Below are positions 18,460-28,043 of a stretch of DNA of 64,000 nucleotides, one piece after another (positions within the stretch are counted from its first letter, which is position 1; every line of letters begins with the position of its first letter). Under the pieces are notes generated by a model. The model worked only from the letters and a program-made list of their open reading frames with translations. It searched no databases and had not been told where the DNA came from. The translations under genes were made by a program, and so were the position numbers. The DNA is from CAWHNT01 sp963830775 (GTDB lineage: Bacteria > Pseudomonadota > Alphaproteobacteria > Geminicoccales > Geminicoccaceae), in NCBI GenBank assembly GCA_963830775.1, contig CAWHNT010000035.1:76010-140009 (forward strand), read 5' to 3'.

Positions 18460-18570
18460 CTCAGGGCGTTTTCAGCCAGGCTGAACACGCCCTGAGCCTT
18501 CCTCGTGCCTACCGGCCTTCGGCCTGCTTGAGGCTGCACTTCCACGCTCGGCGTGAAAGTGCTCTAGAGC
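18460..18570. repeat. REP-like tandem palindromes in an intergenic spacer
   Basis: Two strong inverted repeats sit between gntR and the ABC ATPase gene. The first (18460-18496) pairs CTCAGGGCGT with ACGCCCTGAG and TTCAGCC with GGCTGAA around a single A. The second (18536-18562) pairs GCACTTCCACGC with GCGTGAAAGTGC around TCG, with one mismatch. A GCTCTAGAGC palindrome (18561-18570) covers the ATPase stop codon, and a smaller GGCC-TTC-GGCC hairpin lies between. The bipartite arrangement looks like a dispersed extragenic palindromic element rather than an ordinary terminator. I see no second full copy in this window. Confidence 0.55.
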
Positions 18571-20259
18571 GGCGGGTGCGGGATCGCCGCCAGGAGCTCG
18601 CGCGTGTAGGCGGCGGCCGGGCTGGAGAGCACCGTCCCCGGTCGGCCCCTGCTCCACGATCCGGCCCGAGCGCATCACGATCACCCGGTCGCAGAGCAGC
18701 CGGACCACGTGCAGGTCGTGGCTGACGAAGATGTAGCTCATGCCCAGCTCGGCCTTGAGGTCGGCCAGGAGGTTGAGCACGACCGCCTGGACCGAGACGT
18801 CGAGGGCCGCCGTGGGCTCGTCCAGGATGACGAGGTCCGGGTTGAGCGCGATCGCGCGGGCGATGCCGACACGGGCCTTCTGCCCGCCCGAGAGCTGGTG
18901 CGGGAAGCGGTCGAGCAGGTCGACCGGCAGGCCCACCTGCCGGGCCAGGGTCTCGCAGCGGGCACGCAGGGCGTCGCGGCTGGTGTCCGCACCGAGGCGG
19001 AGGATGGGGTCGGCGATCGCCCGCTCGGCCGTGAAGCGCGGGTTGAGGCTGTCGGTCGGGTCCTGGAACACCATCTGGATGCGGCGGCGCAGCGGCAGCC
19101 TCGCGAACCTGCTGGCCGGGATGGCGCCGATATCCTCGCCGTCGAACAGGATGCGGCCGGAGGTGGGGTCGAGCAGGCGGGTGATCATGGCGGAGGTCGT
19201 GGACTTGCCGCAGCCCGACTCGCCCACCAGGCCCAGCGTCTCGCCGCGGCCGACCGTGAAGCTGATCCCGTCCACGGCCCGGAACGGCGCCGCGTCGGCG
19301 GCCTTGCCGTTGCGCAGCACCTTGCCCAGCACGCCACCGCCCTGGCGCGGGTACTCCTTCACCAGGTTCTCGACCACCATCAACGGGTCGCTTGCGGGTG
19401 CGGTGCGGGCCACGTGTGCCGGTGCCGCCCCTTCGGGAAGCAGGCCGCGCAGGTCGATGCCGTCGCGCGGCGTCGCCCGCATCAGCTTCTTCGTGTAGGC
19501 GTGGGCAGGGGCCTTGAAGATCGCCGCGGACGAGGCGGTCTCGACCACCTTGCCCCGCTCCATCACCACCACCCGGTCGCAGTAGGTGGCGGCCAGGCCC
19601 AGATCGTGGGTGATGAGGATGGTCGACATGCCGCGCTCGCGGGTGAGGTCGACGACCAGGTCCATGACCGCCTTCTGCGTGGTCACGTCGAGGCCGGTGG
19701 TGGGCTCGTCGGCGATCAGGAGCTGCGGGCGGCAGCACAAGGCGAGGGCGATGACGATCCGCTGGCACATGCCGCCTGAGAGCTCGAACGGGTAGGCGTG
19801 GTAGCGCTCCTCGGGCCTGGCGATGCGCACGGTCTCCAGGACCTTGATCGCCTTGGCCTTCACGTTGTCGGGCTGGGCCTGGGCGTGCTGGAGGAGCACG
19901 TCCTCGATCTGCCGGCCCACCTTGCGGATCGGGTTCAGGGCCGCGCGCGGGTTCTGGAAGATCATCGACATCTCGCGGCCGCGCAGGTCGGCCATCTGGG
20001 CCTCCCCCGCCTTGCCGACATCGAGGCCGGAGAAGGCGATGGTCCCCTCGGCGATCCGGCCCGCGGCATCCAGGATCCGCATCACGGTGAACGAGGTCAC
20101 CGACTTGCCGGAGCCCGATTCGCCGACGATGCCCACCGTCTCGCCCTTGGCGACGGTGAGGCTCACCTTCTCGACCGCGCGGACGGTGCCACGGCGGGTC
20201 TTGAACTCGACGGTGAGGTCGCGGACCTGGAGCAGCGGCCCATGGGCGCGTTCGGTCAT
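18564..20259 (-). CDS. Fused dipeptide/oligopeptide ABC transporter ATP-binding protein (DppD-DppF type; frame broken near the end)
   Basis: Two complete ABC ATPase halves in one polypeptide of about 564 residues. Half 1 has Walker A GESGSGKS, signature LSGGMCQR and Walker B LLIADEPTTGLD. Half 2 has Walker A GESGCGKS, signature LSGGQKAR and Walker B LVILDEPTAALD. Each ends in the oligopeptide/dipeptide/nickel C-terminal region. It energises uptake through the two permeases encoded directly upstream. Near 18636-18639 a run of four C (plus strand) shifts the frame. With three, the C-terminus reads GPTGTVLSSPAAAYTRELL and stops at 18564. The start ATG follows dppC by 12 bp. The transported solute cannot be told from sequence. 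Confidence 0.92.
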
Positions 20260-20271
20260 GGCTTGGCCCCC

Positions 20272-21159
20272 TCAGGTGCGGCGCTGGGGATCGACGATGT
20301 CGCGCAGGCCGTCGCCCAGGAGGTTGAAGCAGAAGACGGCGAACATCAGGGCCAGGCCCGGGAAGAAGGCGATCCACCATTCGCCCGAGACGATGAACCC
20401 GGCCCCCTCGGCCACCATGATGCCCCACTCGGCCATGGGCGGGCGGACGCCCAGGCCGATGAAGGAGAGGCCGGCGGCGTTGAGGATCGCGTAGCCCATG
20501 GTGAGCGACATCTGGACCATCATGATCGGCATGATGTTGGGCAGGATCTGGGTCAGCAGGATGCGGAACTCGCCGTTGCCGGTGAGGCGGGCGGCCTGCA
20601 CGAAGCCGGCATTGCGGCGGACATTGGCCTCGGCACTGGCGACGCGGGCGTAGAGCGGGAAGTTGATGATGGCGGTGGCGATGACGATGTTGGTCACCGT
20701 GTTGCCCAGGGCCGCCACGATGCCCATGGCGAGCACGAAGAGCGGGAAGGCCATGATGGTGTCGGCGAGCCGGCCCACGATCCGCGCGGTCCAGCCGCCG
20801 AAATAGCCGGCGGCGATCCCGGCAAGGCCGCCCAGCGCGAAGACCAGGGCCACCGAGAACACGGCGATGCCGAGGTCGAGGCGGGTGGCGGAGATGACCC
20901 GGCTCAGGATGTCACGGCCGAGCTGGTCGGTGCCGAACCAGTGTGCGGCCGTAGGCGGCTGCAGGGCCGCCATGGTGTCGCTGGCCAGCGGGTCGTAGGG
21001 GCTGATCAAGGGCCCGAGGAGGGCGCAGAGGACGAGCAGCAGGAACATGACGAAGGCGAGCCCGGTGACCGGGTTCTCGCCCACGACATAGGCCGTGTGC
21101 CGGAGCGTGGCGCCGAGGCCCGAGGCGGCACGGGGCGGGATGGCAGCGGACGTGCTCAT
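20272..21159 (-). CDS. Oligopeptide-type ABC transporter permease, DppC-like
   Basis: Inner-membrane permease of 295 residues with six predicted helices. It has the N-terminal OppC/DppC segment and the coupling (EAA) loop AARLTGNGEFRILLTQILPNI. The mid-protein HWFGTDQLGRDILSRVI is characteristic of the DppC/OppC group. It forms the channel with the DppB-like partner immediately upstream. The ATG at 21159 (MSTSAAIPPR) is preceded within 12 bp by the likely dppB stop. It lies in the operon binding protein - permease B - permease C - fused ATPase. Confidence 0.93.
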   Translation of the reverse strand: MSTSAAIPPRAASGLGATLRHTAYVVGENPVTGLAFVMFLLLVLCALLGPLISPYDPLASDTMAALQPPTAAHWFGTDQLGRDILSRVISATRLDLGIAVFSVALVFALGGLAGIAAGYFGGWTARIVGRLADTIMAFPLFVLAMGIVAALGNTVTNIVIATAIINFPLYARVASAEANVRRNAGFVQAARLTGNGEFRILLTQILPNIMPIMMVQMSLTMGYAILNAAGLSFIGLGVRPPMAEWGIMVAEGAGFIVSGEWWIAFFPGLALMFAVFCFNLLGDGLRDIVDPQRRT

Positions 21160-21169
21160 GCCTTGGTCC

Positions 21170-22179
21170 TCACCCTTCCATCCTGACCCGGGGTCGATGA
21201 CGCCGTAGAGCAGGTCGATCACGAGGTTGAGGGCGACGTAGAGGATCGCCATGGTGAGCACGAAGCCCTGCACCGGGGCGAAGTCGGACTGGAGCAGGGC
21301 CTCCACGGCATAGGACCCGATGCCCGGCCAGGCGAAGACCTTCTCGACCAGCACGTTGGCACCCAGGAGGAACGAGAACACCATGCCCAGCGTGGTGACG
21401 ACCGGCAGCATCGCGTTGCGGAACGCGTAGGTGACGATGATGGTCCAGGGTGCGAGACCGCTGGCCTTGGCCGTGCGCACGAAGTCCGAGGCCAGGGCCT
21501 GGAGCATCGAGGCCCGGGTCATCCGGGCGATGGGGGCAAGGGCGAAGATGCCCAGCGTCAGTGCCGGGACGACGAGCTGGGCCAGGGCCGCCCGGAAGGT
21601 GTCGAGGTCCAGCGCGATCAGGCTGTCGACCAGGTAGAAGCCCGTCACCTCCTCCGGCGGCGAGTAGAAGACGTCGAGGCGCCCGAGCGGGGCCGGGGCC
21701 CAGCCCAGGAGGAAGTAGAGGGCATAGACCAGCAGGAGGCCGGTGAAGAAGACCGGCAGGGAGACGCCGGCGGTGACCACGACCCGGCAGAGATGATCGA
21801 TCCAGGAGCCCTGCCGGACCGCGGCCAGGATGCCCAGCGGCACCGCGATCAGCATGGCGACGACGAGGCCCAGGAGGGTGAGCTCGGCCGAGGCCGGGAG
21901 GCGGGTGCGGATCTCGTCCCAGACCGGCTGGCCGGTCGAGAGCGAGGTGCCGAGATCGCCGGTGGCGAGGTCGCCGACATAGGTGAGGAACTGCTGCAGC
22001 AGCGGCCGGTCGAGGCCGAGCTGGGCCCTGACCTGCTCGATCGCCTCGGGCGTGGCGGCGGGGCCGGCGAAATAGGCCGCCGTGTCGCCCGGCAGCACGC
22101 GGGTGAGCAGGAAGGTGACGATCACGACCCCGATCAGGCTCGGGATCGCGGTGCCGAGGCGGCCGAGGATCCTTTGCAT
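21170..22179 (-). CDS. Oligopeptide-type ABC transporter permease, DppB-like (3' frame uncertain)
   Basis: Inner-membrane permease of about 336 residues starting MQRILGRLGTAIPSL, with six helices and the coupling loop RTAKASGLAPWTIIVTYAFRNA. As written, the frame runs on through VIDPGSGWKGEDQG into dppC without a stop, giving an apparent B-C fusion. One additional C in GACCCCGGG near 21187 would give IDPRVRMEG and a TGA at 21170-21172, the normal DppB ending just before dppC. I therefore call two genes. The start overlaps nothing and lies 9 bp after the binding-protein stop. Confidence 0.88.
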
Positions 22180-22187
22180 GACCGGTC

Positions 22188-23806
22188 TCAGCCCTTCACG
22201 AGGGCGCGGTAGTCGAGCCGGCGGTGGAACCAGTACTGGTAGCCCGTCACGTTCTTCTGCATCGCGACATTGACGTAGGGCTGGTAGAGCGGGATCCGGG
22301 GCACGTCGGCGAAGGCGAGGTCGACAAAGCCGCGCACGTCGTTCTCGTAGCAGCACGTCGCCACGCGGCAGCGCGCGCGCCCGTCGATCAGCTTGTCCAT
22401 CGCCGGCGACTGGTAGCTCATGGTGTTGAACACGGAATTGTTGCCGTGATAGCACCAGAAGAAGAAGTATTCGGGATAGTCGAGCCAGCCCGAGAACACG
22501 TTGGTGTAGAGCGGCATCACCTTCTTGTTGAGCTCGGTGCGCCAGTTGGCGCCCGGGATCTTGTTGATCGTGGTCGTGATGCCGATCTGGGCCAGCTCTC
22601 CTGGGTCAGCACGCACAAGGGCTCGTTGACGCCGGCAAAGCCGAGGTCGAAGGAGATCGTGGTCTCGAAGCCGTCGGGGTAGCCGGCCTCGGTCAGGAGC
22701 TGCTTGGCCCGGGCGAGGTCGGTGGTGAACTTGCTGGGCTGCGGCCAGGCCACCTGGGTCGGCGCATCGCCGTCGGCGCCGAACATCGGCTTGGCGAGCC
22801 CGAACAGCACCGCGTCCATGATCTTCTGGTAGGGGATGGCGTAGGCCACCGCTTCGCGCACCTTCGGGTTGTCGAAGGGCGGCTTGGTGACGTTCATCCC
22901 GATATACTGGATGCCGTTCGAGTAGGGCGTGGAGATGATGGTGATCTTGCCCGCGTCCTTGAGCTGGACGAAGTCCTTGTTCGGCAGGTCGTAGGAGATG
23001 TCGGCGTCGCCGCGCTCGAGGAGGGCCCGCCGGTTGCCGGCCTGCGGCACCATCCGCCAGACGATCCGCTTCACCTTGGGCAGGGGCCCGCCCTTCCAGG
23101 CGTCGTTGCGCTCCATCAGCACCTCGGTGCCGGGCGTCCACTTGGCGACCCGGTAGGCGCCGCTGCCGGCCGTCTTCTGCTTGGTGTACTCCAGGCCCCA
23201 GGGGTCGTTGGCGGTGGCGTTCTTCTGCACCAGGCCCGAGTTGACGATGCAGGGCACGATCACCGCGAGGTCGGGGACGGTGAGCCGATCCTTGCGCAGG
23301 AAGTCGACCCGCACCGTGTGGTCGTCGAGGACCACGAACTGCTCGGGCTTCTCGAGGCTGCCGGCCTTCATCTGGAAGGTGGGGAAGCCGCCCACCGAGA
23401 CGGCGCGGTCGAGGGACCACTTCACGTCCCTGGCGGTGACCGGCGTCCCGTCGTGGAAGGTGGCGTCCTTCCTGAGCTTGAAGGTCACCGACATGTCGCC
23501 CACCGCCATGTCCTCGGCGAGCTCGGGCTTGAGCTTGTCGCGCTCGTAGCGGCCGGTGCCGTCCGGGAGCTGGCTCACCTCGTGGGTGATCAGCCGGTCG
23601 TAGCAGTTCCAGGACACCTCGTAGCCCGGCACGTTGGTGCCGACACCGTGGATGTCGATGTTGTTGGGTCCGCTCTCGGAGACGATCAGCAGCGTCTCGG
23701 CCCTTCCTTGTGCCCGCGCCGGCGACCAGACGGCGGGTGCCGCAACCCCCGACCCGGCGGCAAGGGCCGCCGCGGAAGCGGACTTGAGAAGGGCTCGACG
23801 TTTCAT
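22188..23806 (-). CDS. ABC transporter periplasmic solute-binding protein, SBP family 5 (frame broken)
   Basis: Extracellular solute-binding protein of about 539 residues (DppA/OppA fold) and the first gene of the operon. The signal peptide begins MKRRALLKSASAAALAAGSG and ends near WSPARAQG. Features of family 5 include FKLRKDATFHDGTPVTARDVKWSL and GSGAYRVAKW. The frame breaks near 22600; one missing C in GAGAGCTGGCCC would give QESLAQIGITTTINKIPGANW. A second oddity lies near 22365-22385, where LIDGRARCRVATCCYENDV looks like two compensating indels. I start at 23806 rather than the ATG 27 bp upstream because it places the arginines correctly for the signal peptide. Confidence 0.88.
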
Positions 23807-24112
23807 GGCGATGCGTCCCGACAGGCTGGGCAACGGCGCGGCAGCACCTGCCGGGAAGGGTCAAGCACATTCGGTGCCAGACGGTCGGTGCAGGGCTAAT
23901 ACTCTTGCAGACAACGGATTTCGCTCCGGTGCCCAGCAAATCGGCGGCTCACTTGCATACACGTTGCATGCAGCAGTGGCAGCGATGCCCAGATTCCACG
24001 CACCTGCACCGCTCTACCAGCCGGTTCCGTTGCCGCGGCCGTTGGTGGAGGATGAGCTCCACGGCAGGCGCAAGCTCCGATGCGGCTCGACCACCAACTG
24101 GAGGGTAGACCT
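23807..24112. promoter_or_regulatory. Divergent intergenic region with TTGCAT repeats
   Basis: A 306-bp spacer between the ABC transporter operon (minus) and the hydrolase (plus). It holds two TTGCAT half-sites at 23953-23958 and 23964-23969, spaced 11 bp (one helical turn), followed by GCA so that the segment is nearly palindromic. There is also a TTGCAGACAA at 23905-23914. These resemble the short TTG...CAA-type targets of GntR/FCD regulators and may be where the downstream gntR product acts. This is inference from pattern and position. I see no convincing sigma-70 pair and no gene. Confidence 0.35.
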
Positions 24113-24937
24113 TTGGGCACCATCACGACCAAGGACGGCACGGAGATCTTCTACAAGGACTGGGGCACGGGCCAGCCGATCGTCTTCCATCACGGCTGGC
24201 CGCTCAGCGCCGACGACTGGGACAACCAGATGCTCTTCTTCCTGGAGAAGGGCTACCGGGTGATCGCGCACGACCGGCGCGGCCATGGCAGGTCGACCCA
24301 GACGGACACGGGCAACGAGATGGACACCTACGCCGCCGACGTGGCCGAGCTGGCGGCGGCACTCGACCTCAAGGACGCGATCCATGTCGGCCATTCGACG
24401 GGCGGCGGCGAGGCCACGCGCTACGTGGCCCGGCACGGCAAGGGGCGGGTGGCCAAGGCGGTGCTGATCGGGGCGGTGCCGCCGGTGATGGTGAAGTCGG
24501 AGAAGAATCCCGGCGGCCTGCCGCTCGAGGTGTTCGACGGGTTCCGCGCCGCCCAGGCCGCCAACCGGGCGCAGTTCTTCCTCGATGTGCCGAGCGGGCC
24601 GTTCTACGGCTACAACCGCGAGGGGGCCAAGGTCTCGCAAGGCGTCATCCGCAACTGGTGGCGCCAAGCGATGATGGGCGGGCACAAGGCGCAGTACGAC
24701 TGCATCAAGGCCTTCTCGGAGACCGACTTCACCGAGGACCTGAAGCAGATCGACGTGCCGGTCCACTTCATGCACGGCAGCGACGACCAGATCGTCCCCA
24801 TCGCCGACTCCGCGCCCCTGGCGGTGAAGCTGGTCAAGAACGGCACGCTCAAGGTCTACGAAGGCCTGCCGCACGGCATGTGCACCACGCACCCGGAGGT
24901 CATCAACCCCGACCTCCTCGCCTTCATCCAAAGCTGA
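24113..24937 (+). CDS. Alpha/beta hydrolase of the non-heme chloroperoxidase family
   Basis: Serine hydrolase of 274 residues, close to cofactor-free chloroperoxidases. The nucleophile elbow GHSTGGGEATRYVARHGKGRVAK (Ser near residue 95), the oxyanion segment FHHGWPLSADDWD and the C-terminal His in GLPHGMCTTH complete the triad, with an Asp in HGSDDQIVPI. Halogenation by such enzymes is via peracid; physiological substrates are usually esters or lactones. I use the TTG at 24113, 7 bp after GGAGGG; an ATG 33 bp upstream lacks a good ribosome-binding site. It is a single gene transcribed away from the ABC operon. Confidence 0.87.
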   Translation: MGTITTKDGTEIFYKDWGTGQPIVFHHGWPLSADDWDNQMLFFLEKGYRVIAHDRRGHGRSTQTDTGNEMDTYAADVAELAAALDLKDAIHVGHSTGGGEATRYVARHGKGRVAKAVLIGAVPPVMVKSEKNPGGLPLEVFDGFRAAQAANRAQFFLDVPSGPFYGYNREGAKVSQGVIRNWWRQAMMGGHKAQYDCIKAFSETDFTEDLKQIDVPVHFMHGSDDQIVPIADSAPLAVKLVKNGTLKVYEGLPHGMCTTHPEVINPDLLAFIQS

Positions 24938-24940
24938 CGG

Positions 24941-24973
24941 GCAGGGGCGGGCGACAGCTCCGCTCGCCCCTGC
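24941..24973 (+). terminator. Hairpin after the hydrolase gene
   Basis: GCAGGGGCG (24941-24949) pairs with CGCCCCTGC (24965-24973) across a 15-base loop, directly after the TGA. No T-run follows, so it is a weak or factor-assisted terminator. Confidence 0.45.
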
Positions 24974-25060
24974 AACCGGGAAGAGTGCATGGCACGCGAG
25001 GCGACGCGGGCGATCCGGCAGGAGCGCCAGCACCGGCTGGAGCGGGCGGGGTAGGGCCCG

Positions 25061-25795
25061 TCAGGGCGCCCGCGCGCGGGGCGTGGGTTGCTCGTCGGGG
25101 GCCGCGTTCTTCAGCAGCAGCAGGGCCTCGATGGCGCGGCTCTGGTAGTCGCTGAGGACCGGGGTCGAGGAAGGGCGAGGTGAGCGGCGCTGCCGCTGCG
25201 GCGGCTCCGGGGCCGCCTCCTCCATGGGAGGAGTTTCGTCCGCCGCCACAGCGGCGTGAACCGCCGCATGCTCCTGCTGCAGCTCGCCGCGCAGGCGGCT
25301 CTCCACCCGCTGCATCGTGCGCAGCTCAGGGTCGTCGGACGGGCGAGGCGCGCGCGGCGAGGGGCTGGGCGTGCGCGGTGCGGGTGCCGGCTGGGCGGCA
25401 CGCCTGTCGGCGGCGATCACGCCGTCGGCCAGGGTCCGGGCCGGGTCCTTGCCCATGCGCTCCTGGAGCAGGATGAACATGGCCACCCGCACGTCGCCCA
25501 GTGCTGTCGCCTCCATCAGCAGGTGGCGGGCGAGCTGGGTGAGGATGCGGCGCTGCTCGTCCTCGGGCATGGCGTGCAGGGTGTTGTAGCCGTCGATGAG
25601 GGCCTTGAACTCGGGCTCGGCGACGAGGGTCTCGACGTCGGCCGGGACCATGCCCTCCAGCCGTGCCACCTGCTTGGGCGTGAGGCCCATGGAGAGCTTC
25701 TGGCCCATGCGGCGGTCGCGGGCCGTGACCCGGGCGAAGGGGCGGTTCAGGCCCTTGCGGGTGGCGTAGTGGGCGGTGGCGAGCATCGGGCGCAT
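25061..25795 (-). CDS. Hypothetical protein with conserved-looking helical domain and disordered tail
   Basis: A 244-residue protein I do not recognise. Residues 1-110 look like a compact helical domain (GLTPKQVARLEGMVPADVETL, then EDEQRRILTQLARHLLMEATALGDVRVAMFILLQERMG). Residues 125-210 are rich in Pro, Ala, Arg and Ser and probably disordered, and a final helix (DYQSRAIEALLLLKNA) closes it. No signal peptide or membrane segment is present. The start at MRPMLATAHY (25795) is chosen because upstream residues look like translated non-coding DNA. It stands alone between the hydrolase and a FadR-type regulator. Codon use is GC-rich like the genome, supporting a real gene. Confidence 0.6.
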   Translation of the reverse strand: MRPMLATAHYATRKGLNRPFARVTARDRRMGQKLSMGLTPKQVARLEGMVPADVETLVAEPEFKALIDGYNTLHAMPEDEQRRILTQLARHLLMEATALGDVRVAMFILLQERMGKDPARTLADGVIAADRRAAQPAPAPRTPSPSPRAPRPSDDPELRTMQRVESRLRGELQQEHAAVHAAVAADETPPMEEAAPEPPQRQRRSPRPSSTPVLSDYQSRAIEALLLLKNAAPDEQPTPRARAP

Positions 25796-26102
25796 GGCGG
25801 ACGGATAGCGGAACTTCGGACTGAAATCAAGGAATATGAGCCTATTCCCACGCGCTGGAAGGATCACGACGCCTACAACAAGGCACTCGAGCGGCTGCCG
25901 CGCGATCTGCGGGTCGAGCAGATATTGCCAAGCGGGTGACACATTTTCTGACAAAGCGGGCTGCGCCGTGGCGACCGTGACCATGGGATGCGTGGGCGTA
26001 GGTTTTCGCTCGTCCTTACCTGCCCAGGATTCCACCCGCGGCAAGGTGATGGCGAAGATGCGGGCGGGAGAGCCCATGGCCATGGCGGCCTGATCGCGGC
26101 CC
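25796..26102. other. Spacer of lower GC with possible gene remnants
   Basis: About 300 bp without a convincing gene. On the plus strand, 25825-25939 reads EIKEYEPIPTRWKDHDAYNK and continues ALERLPRDLRVEQILPSG to a stop. This looks like a real protein C-terminus in lower-GC codons but has no start. Further right, 25975-26093 reads VGVGFRSSLPAQDS and then MAKMRAGEPMAMAA to a stop, again without a start. Both look like debris of inserted DNA. I cannot name the sources. Confidence 0.4.
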
Positions 26103-26846
26103 TCAGAGCGAGAGGTCGAGCAGCCTGCCCTCGAAGAGGCGGTCGCGGGAGCCCGCGAGGTGGCGGCGCATCGTGTCGCGCGCGGTCTCGGCGTCGCGGC
26201 GGGTGAGGGCGTCGACGATTCCCTGGTGCTCGGTGAAGACGCGGTCGAGGGCCGGGTCGGGGCCCATGAGCGAGAGGCCGTGCAGCTTCATGCCGACGGC
26301 GATGTGCTCCTGGAGGGCCCGCATCGAGGAGGCGAAGTAGTGGTTGTTCGAGGCCTTGGCGACCGCGAGGTGGAAGGCGAAGTCGGCGTCCTCGCGATGG
26401 CGGTGGTGCGCGGTGGCCTCGCGCAAGGCGGCCAGGGCCTGCTCGATCTCGGCCAGGGCCGCCTCGTTCGCGCGGTGCGCGGCGTGGAAGGCGGCCTCGG
26501 GCTCGATCGTCAGGCGGAACTCGTAGCAGCGCTGGATGTCGGCGATCGTGCCGACCGGGGCGAAGCCCAGGACCGGCTGGTCGTTCTGGACGTTGACGAA
26601 GCTGCCGGCCCCCTGGCGCGAGTAGATCAGCCCGTCCCGCCGCAGCCGGTCGAGGGCACTGCGCACCACCGGCCGTGAGACCTCGAACTGGCGTGCCAGG
26701 TCGTGCTCGCCCGGCAGCTTGAAGTGCTGCTGGTACTCGCCGCTCGAGATCCGGCTGAACAGCTGGTGGTAGACATAGTCGCTCAAGGTGGTGGTGCGCG
26801 CACCGTCCTCGCCGTTCGTGCGGGCGGGCTCCAGGGGAGCGTTCAT
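26103..26846 (-). CDS. FadR/GntR-family regulator of the acid-sugar catabolic block
   Basis: Regulator of 247 residues with a winged helix at about 22-90 (FKLPGEHDLARQFEVSRPVVRSALDRLRRDGLIYSRQGAGSF) and an FCD domain at about 105-235 with the histidine pattern DFAFHLAVAKASNNHYF and TEHQGIVDAL. It lies downstream of the acid-sugar kinase on the same strand and opposite the DapA-PdxA block, so it probably responds to an intermediate of that pathway. A TTGTCA-type repeat just upstream (26901-26920) recurs in the kinase/DapA intergenic region, suggesting autoregulation plus control of the divergent promoter. Confidence 0.87.
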   Translation of the reverse strand: MNAPLEPARTNGEDGARTTTLSDYVYHQLFSRISSGEYQQHFKLPGEHDLARQFEVSRPVVRSALDRLRRDGLIYSRQGAGSFVNVQNDQPVLGFAPVGTIADIQRCYEFRLTIEPEAAFHAAHRANEAALAEIEQALAALREATAHHRHREDADFAFHLAVAKASNNHYFASSMRALQEHIAVGMKLHGLSLMGPDPALDRVFTEHQGIVDALTRRDAETARDTMRRHLAGSRDRLFEGRLLDLSL

Positions 26847-26900
26847 CGTCGGCCGGGCCTTGCCTCGCGGGCGGTCATGAACCCGAGCCTAGAGCATCAC

Positions 26901-26920
26901 TGACAAGATGACAACATTGT
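26901..26920. promoter_or_regulatory. Candidate FadR-type operator upstream of the regulator
   Basis: Read on the minus strand, the segment contains TTGTCATCTTGTCA, two TTGTCA half-sites eight bases apart. It lies 55 bp before the regulator start and just after the kinase stop. The same TTGTCA word is repeated in the divergent promoter at 28047-28063. Assignment to the FadR-type regulator is inference. Confidence 0.4.
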
Positions 26921-26925
26921 AGCCC

Positions 26926-27991
26926 TCAGCCCTCGCGCAGCGGGCGCAGCAGGTCGAGGAGCGCCGTCTCGGCGCCGAAGCCGCCGGACTTGGTGACCAG
27001 CGTCACCCCGTCCGGCAGGCGCGACCAGGGGATGCCCGGGCGCGGCCTCGCCGCCGACCTCGAGCACATGGCAGTCGAGCTGCTCCAGCACGCCGGCCGC
27101 GGTGTCGCCGCCGGTGGCGAGGATGGTGCGCGGGCGCAGCATCGCCATCCAGGCCACGGCGGCGGCGGCGAACCGCGCCGCCGCCGTCTCGCCGTCGTCG
27201 GCACCCGGGACCGAGCGCAGGACCGTGACCGGTGCCGATGCTGCCGGCGGCGGGGGCAGGTGGCCCGCCGGTGCTTCCACGATCGTGCCGAGGCCGGCAC
27301 GGGCGAGTGCCGCCACCTGGGCCGCGGTCGCCGGGTCCTGCGAGCCGACGAGGATGAGGGCCGGTGCCTCCGGGGCGAAGCCCGCACCCGGCCCCGCCTG
27401 CCGGCCCAGCCGCCCGGCCAGGGCCGTGGCGAGGCCGTGCGCACCCACGGCAAGGGCCCGGCCGGGGCTGGCGATCCAGGAGGCGGCCACGCGGTCCAGC
27501 TCCTCGGCACTGCGCCCGTCCGGCACCTCGAGCCGCAGCCCGGCCGCCAGGGCCGCTGCCAGCCGCTCGCGCACGCCGATCCCCTGTGCCTCCACGCCGG
27601 CACCGCGGATGGCGCCATCGGCGACGATACGCCCCTGCGACGGCACCGCCGGTGCCACGAGCAGCGCCTCGACCCCAAGCACGCGCGCAATAGCTTCAGC
27701 CTCCGGGCCTGCATTGCCGCGAAGTCGGGAGTCGACCTTCTTGAGCAGCAACTGGGCGCCTGCTGCCAGGCATTGGCGTGCCGCCTCTGCCGCTACTGCG
27801 GCGGCGGCCTCGGGTGCCAGATGCCTGCTCAGCGTGTTCACCGCGACCACGGCGGCACCGCTGGCCAGGGCCGCCTCGAGCCCGTCGGGCCCGAGCGCCA
27901 CCACCGCCCGCAGGCCGCGGCCGGCGAAGGGGGCAGCACTGTCGAGGGCTCCCGTGAGGTCGTCGGCGATGATCGCGAGCGTCGGGTTCAT
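26926..27991 (-). CDS. Four-carbon acid sugar kinase family protein, DUF1537 (frame broken once)
   Basis: Kinase of the OtnK/DtnK/DenK family, about 354 residues after repair and somewhat short for the family (about 400-430). It phosphorylates D-threonate, D-erythronate or a related acid at O4. N-terminal IADDLTGALDSAAPFAGRGL and VKKVDSRLRGN-like KKVDSRLRGNAGPEAEAI are signature segments, and the ATP-site GGDTAAGVLEQL and KSGGFGAETALLDLL close the protein. An extra base near 27040 (GAGGCCGCGCCCG) shifts the frame; without it the end reads RPGIPWSRLPDGVTLVTKSG. It is divergent from the dapA-like/pdxA2 operon, a typical pairing. Confidence 0.87.
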
Positions 27992-28043
27992 GGCAGCCCC
28001 CGTTCCGTGCCTGGTGCGCGCTCAGGAGAGAAAAATGCGCCGG

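Noticed and set aside
24988..25056. Tiny ORF after the hydrolase (21 codons)
   Set aside because: No ribosome-binding site, and it reads as arginine-rich noise following a terminator-like hairpin.
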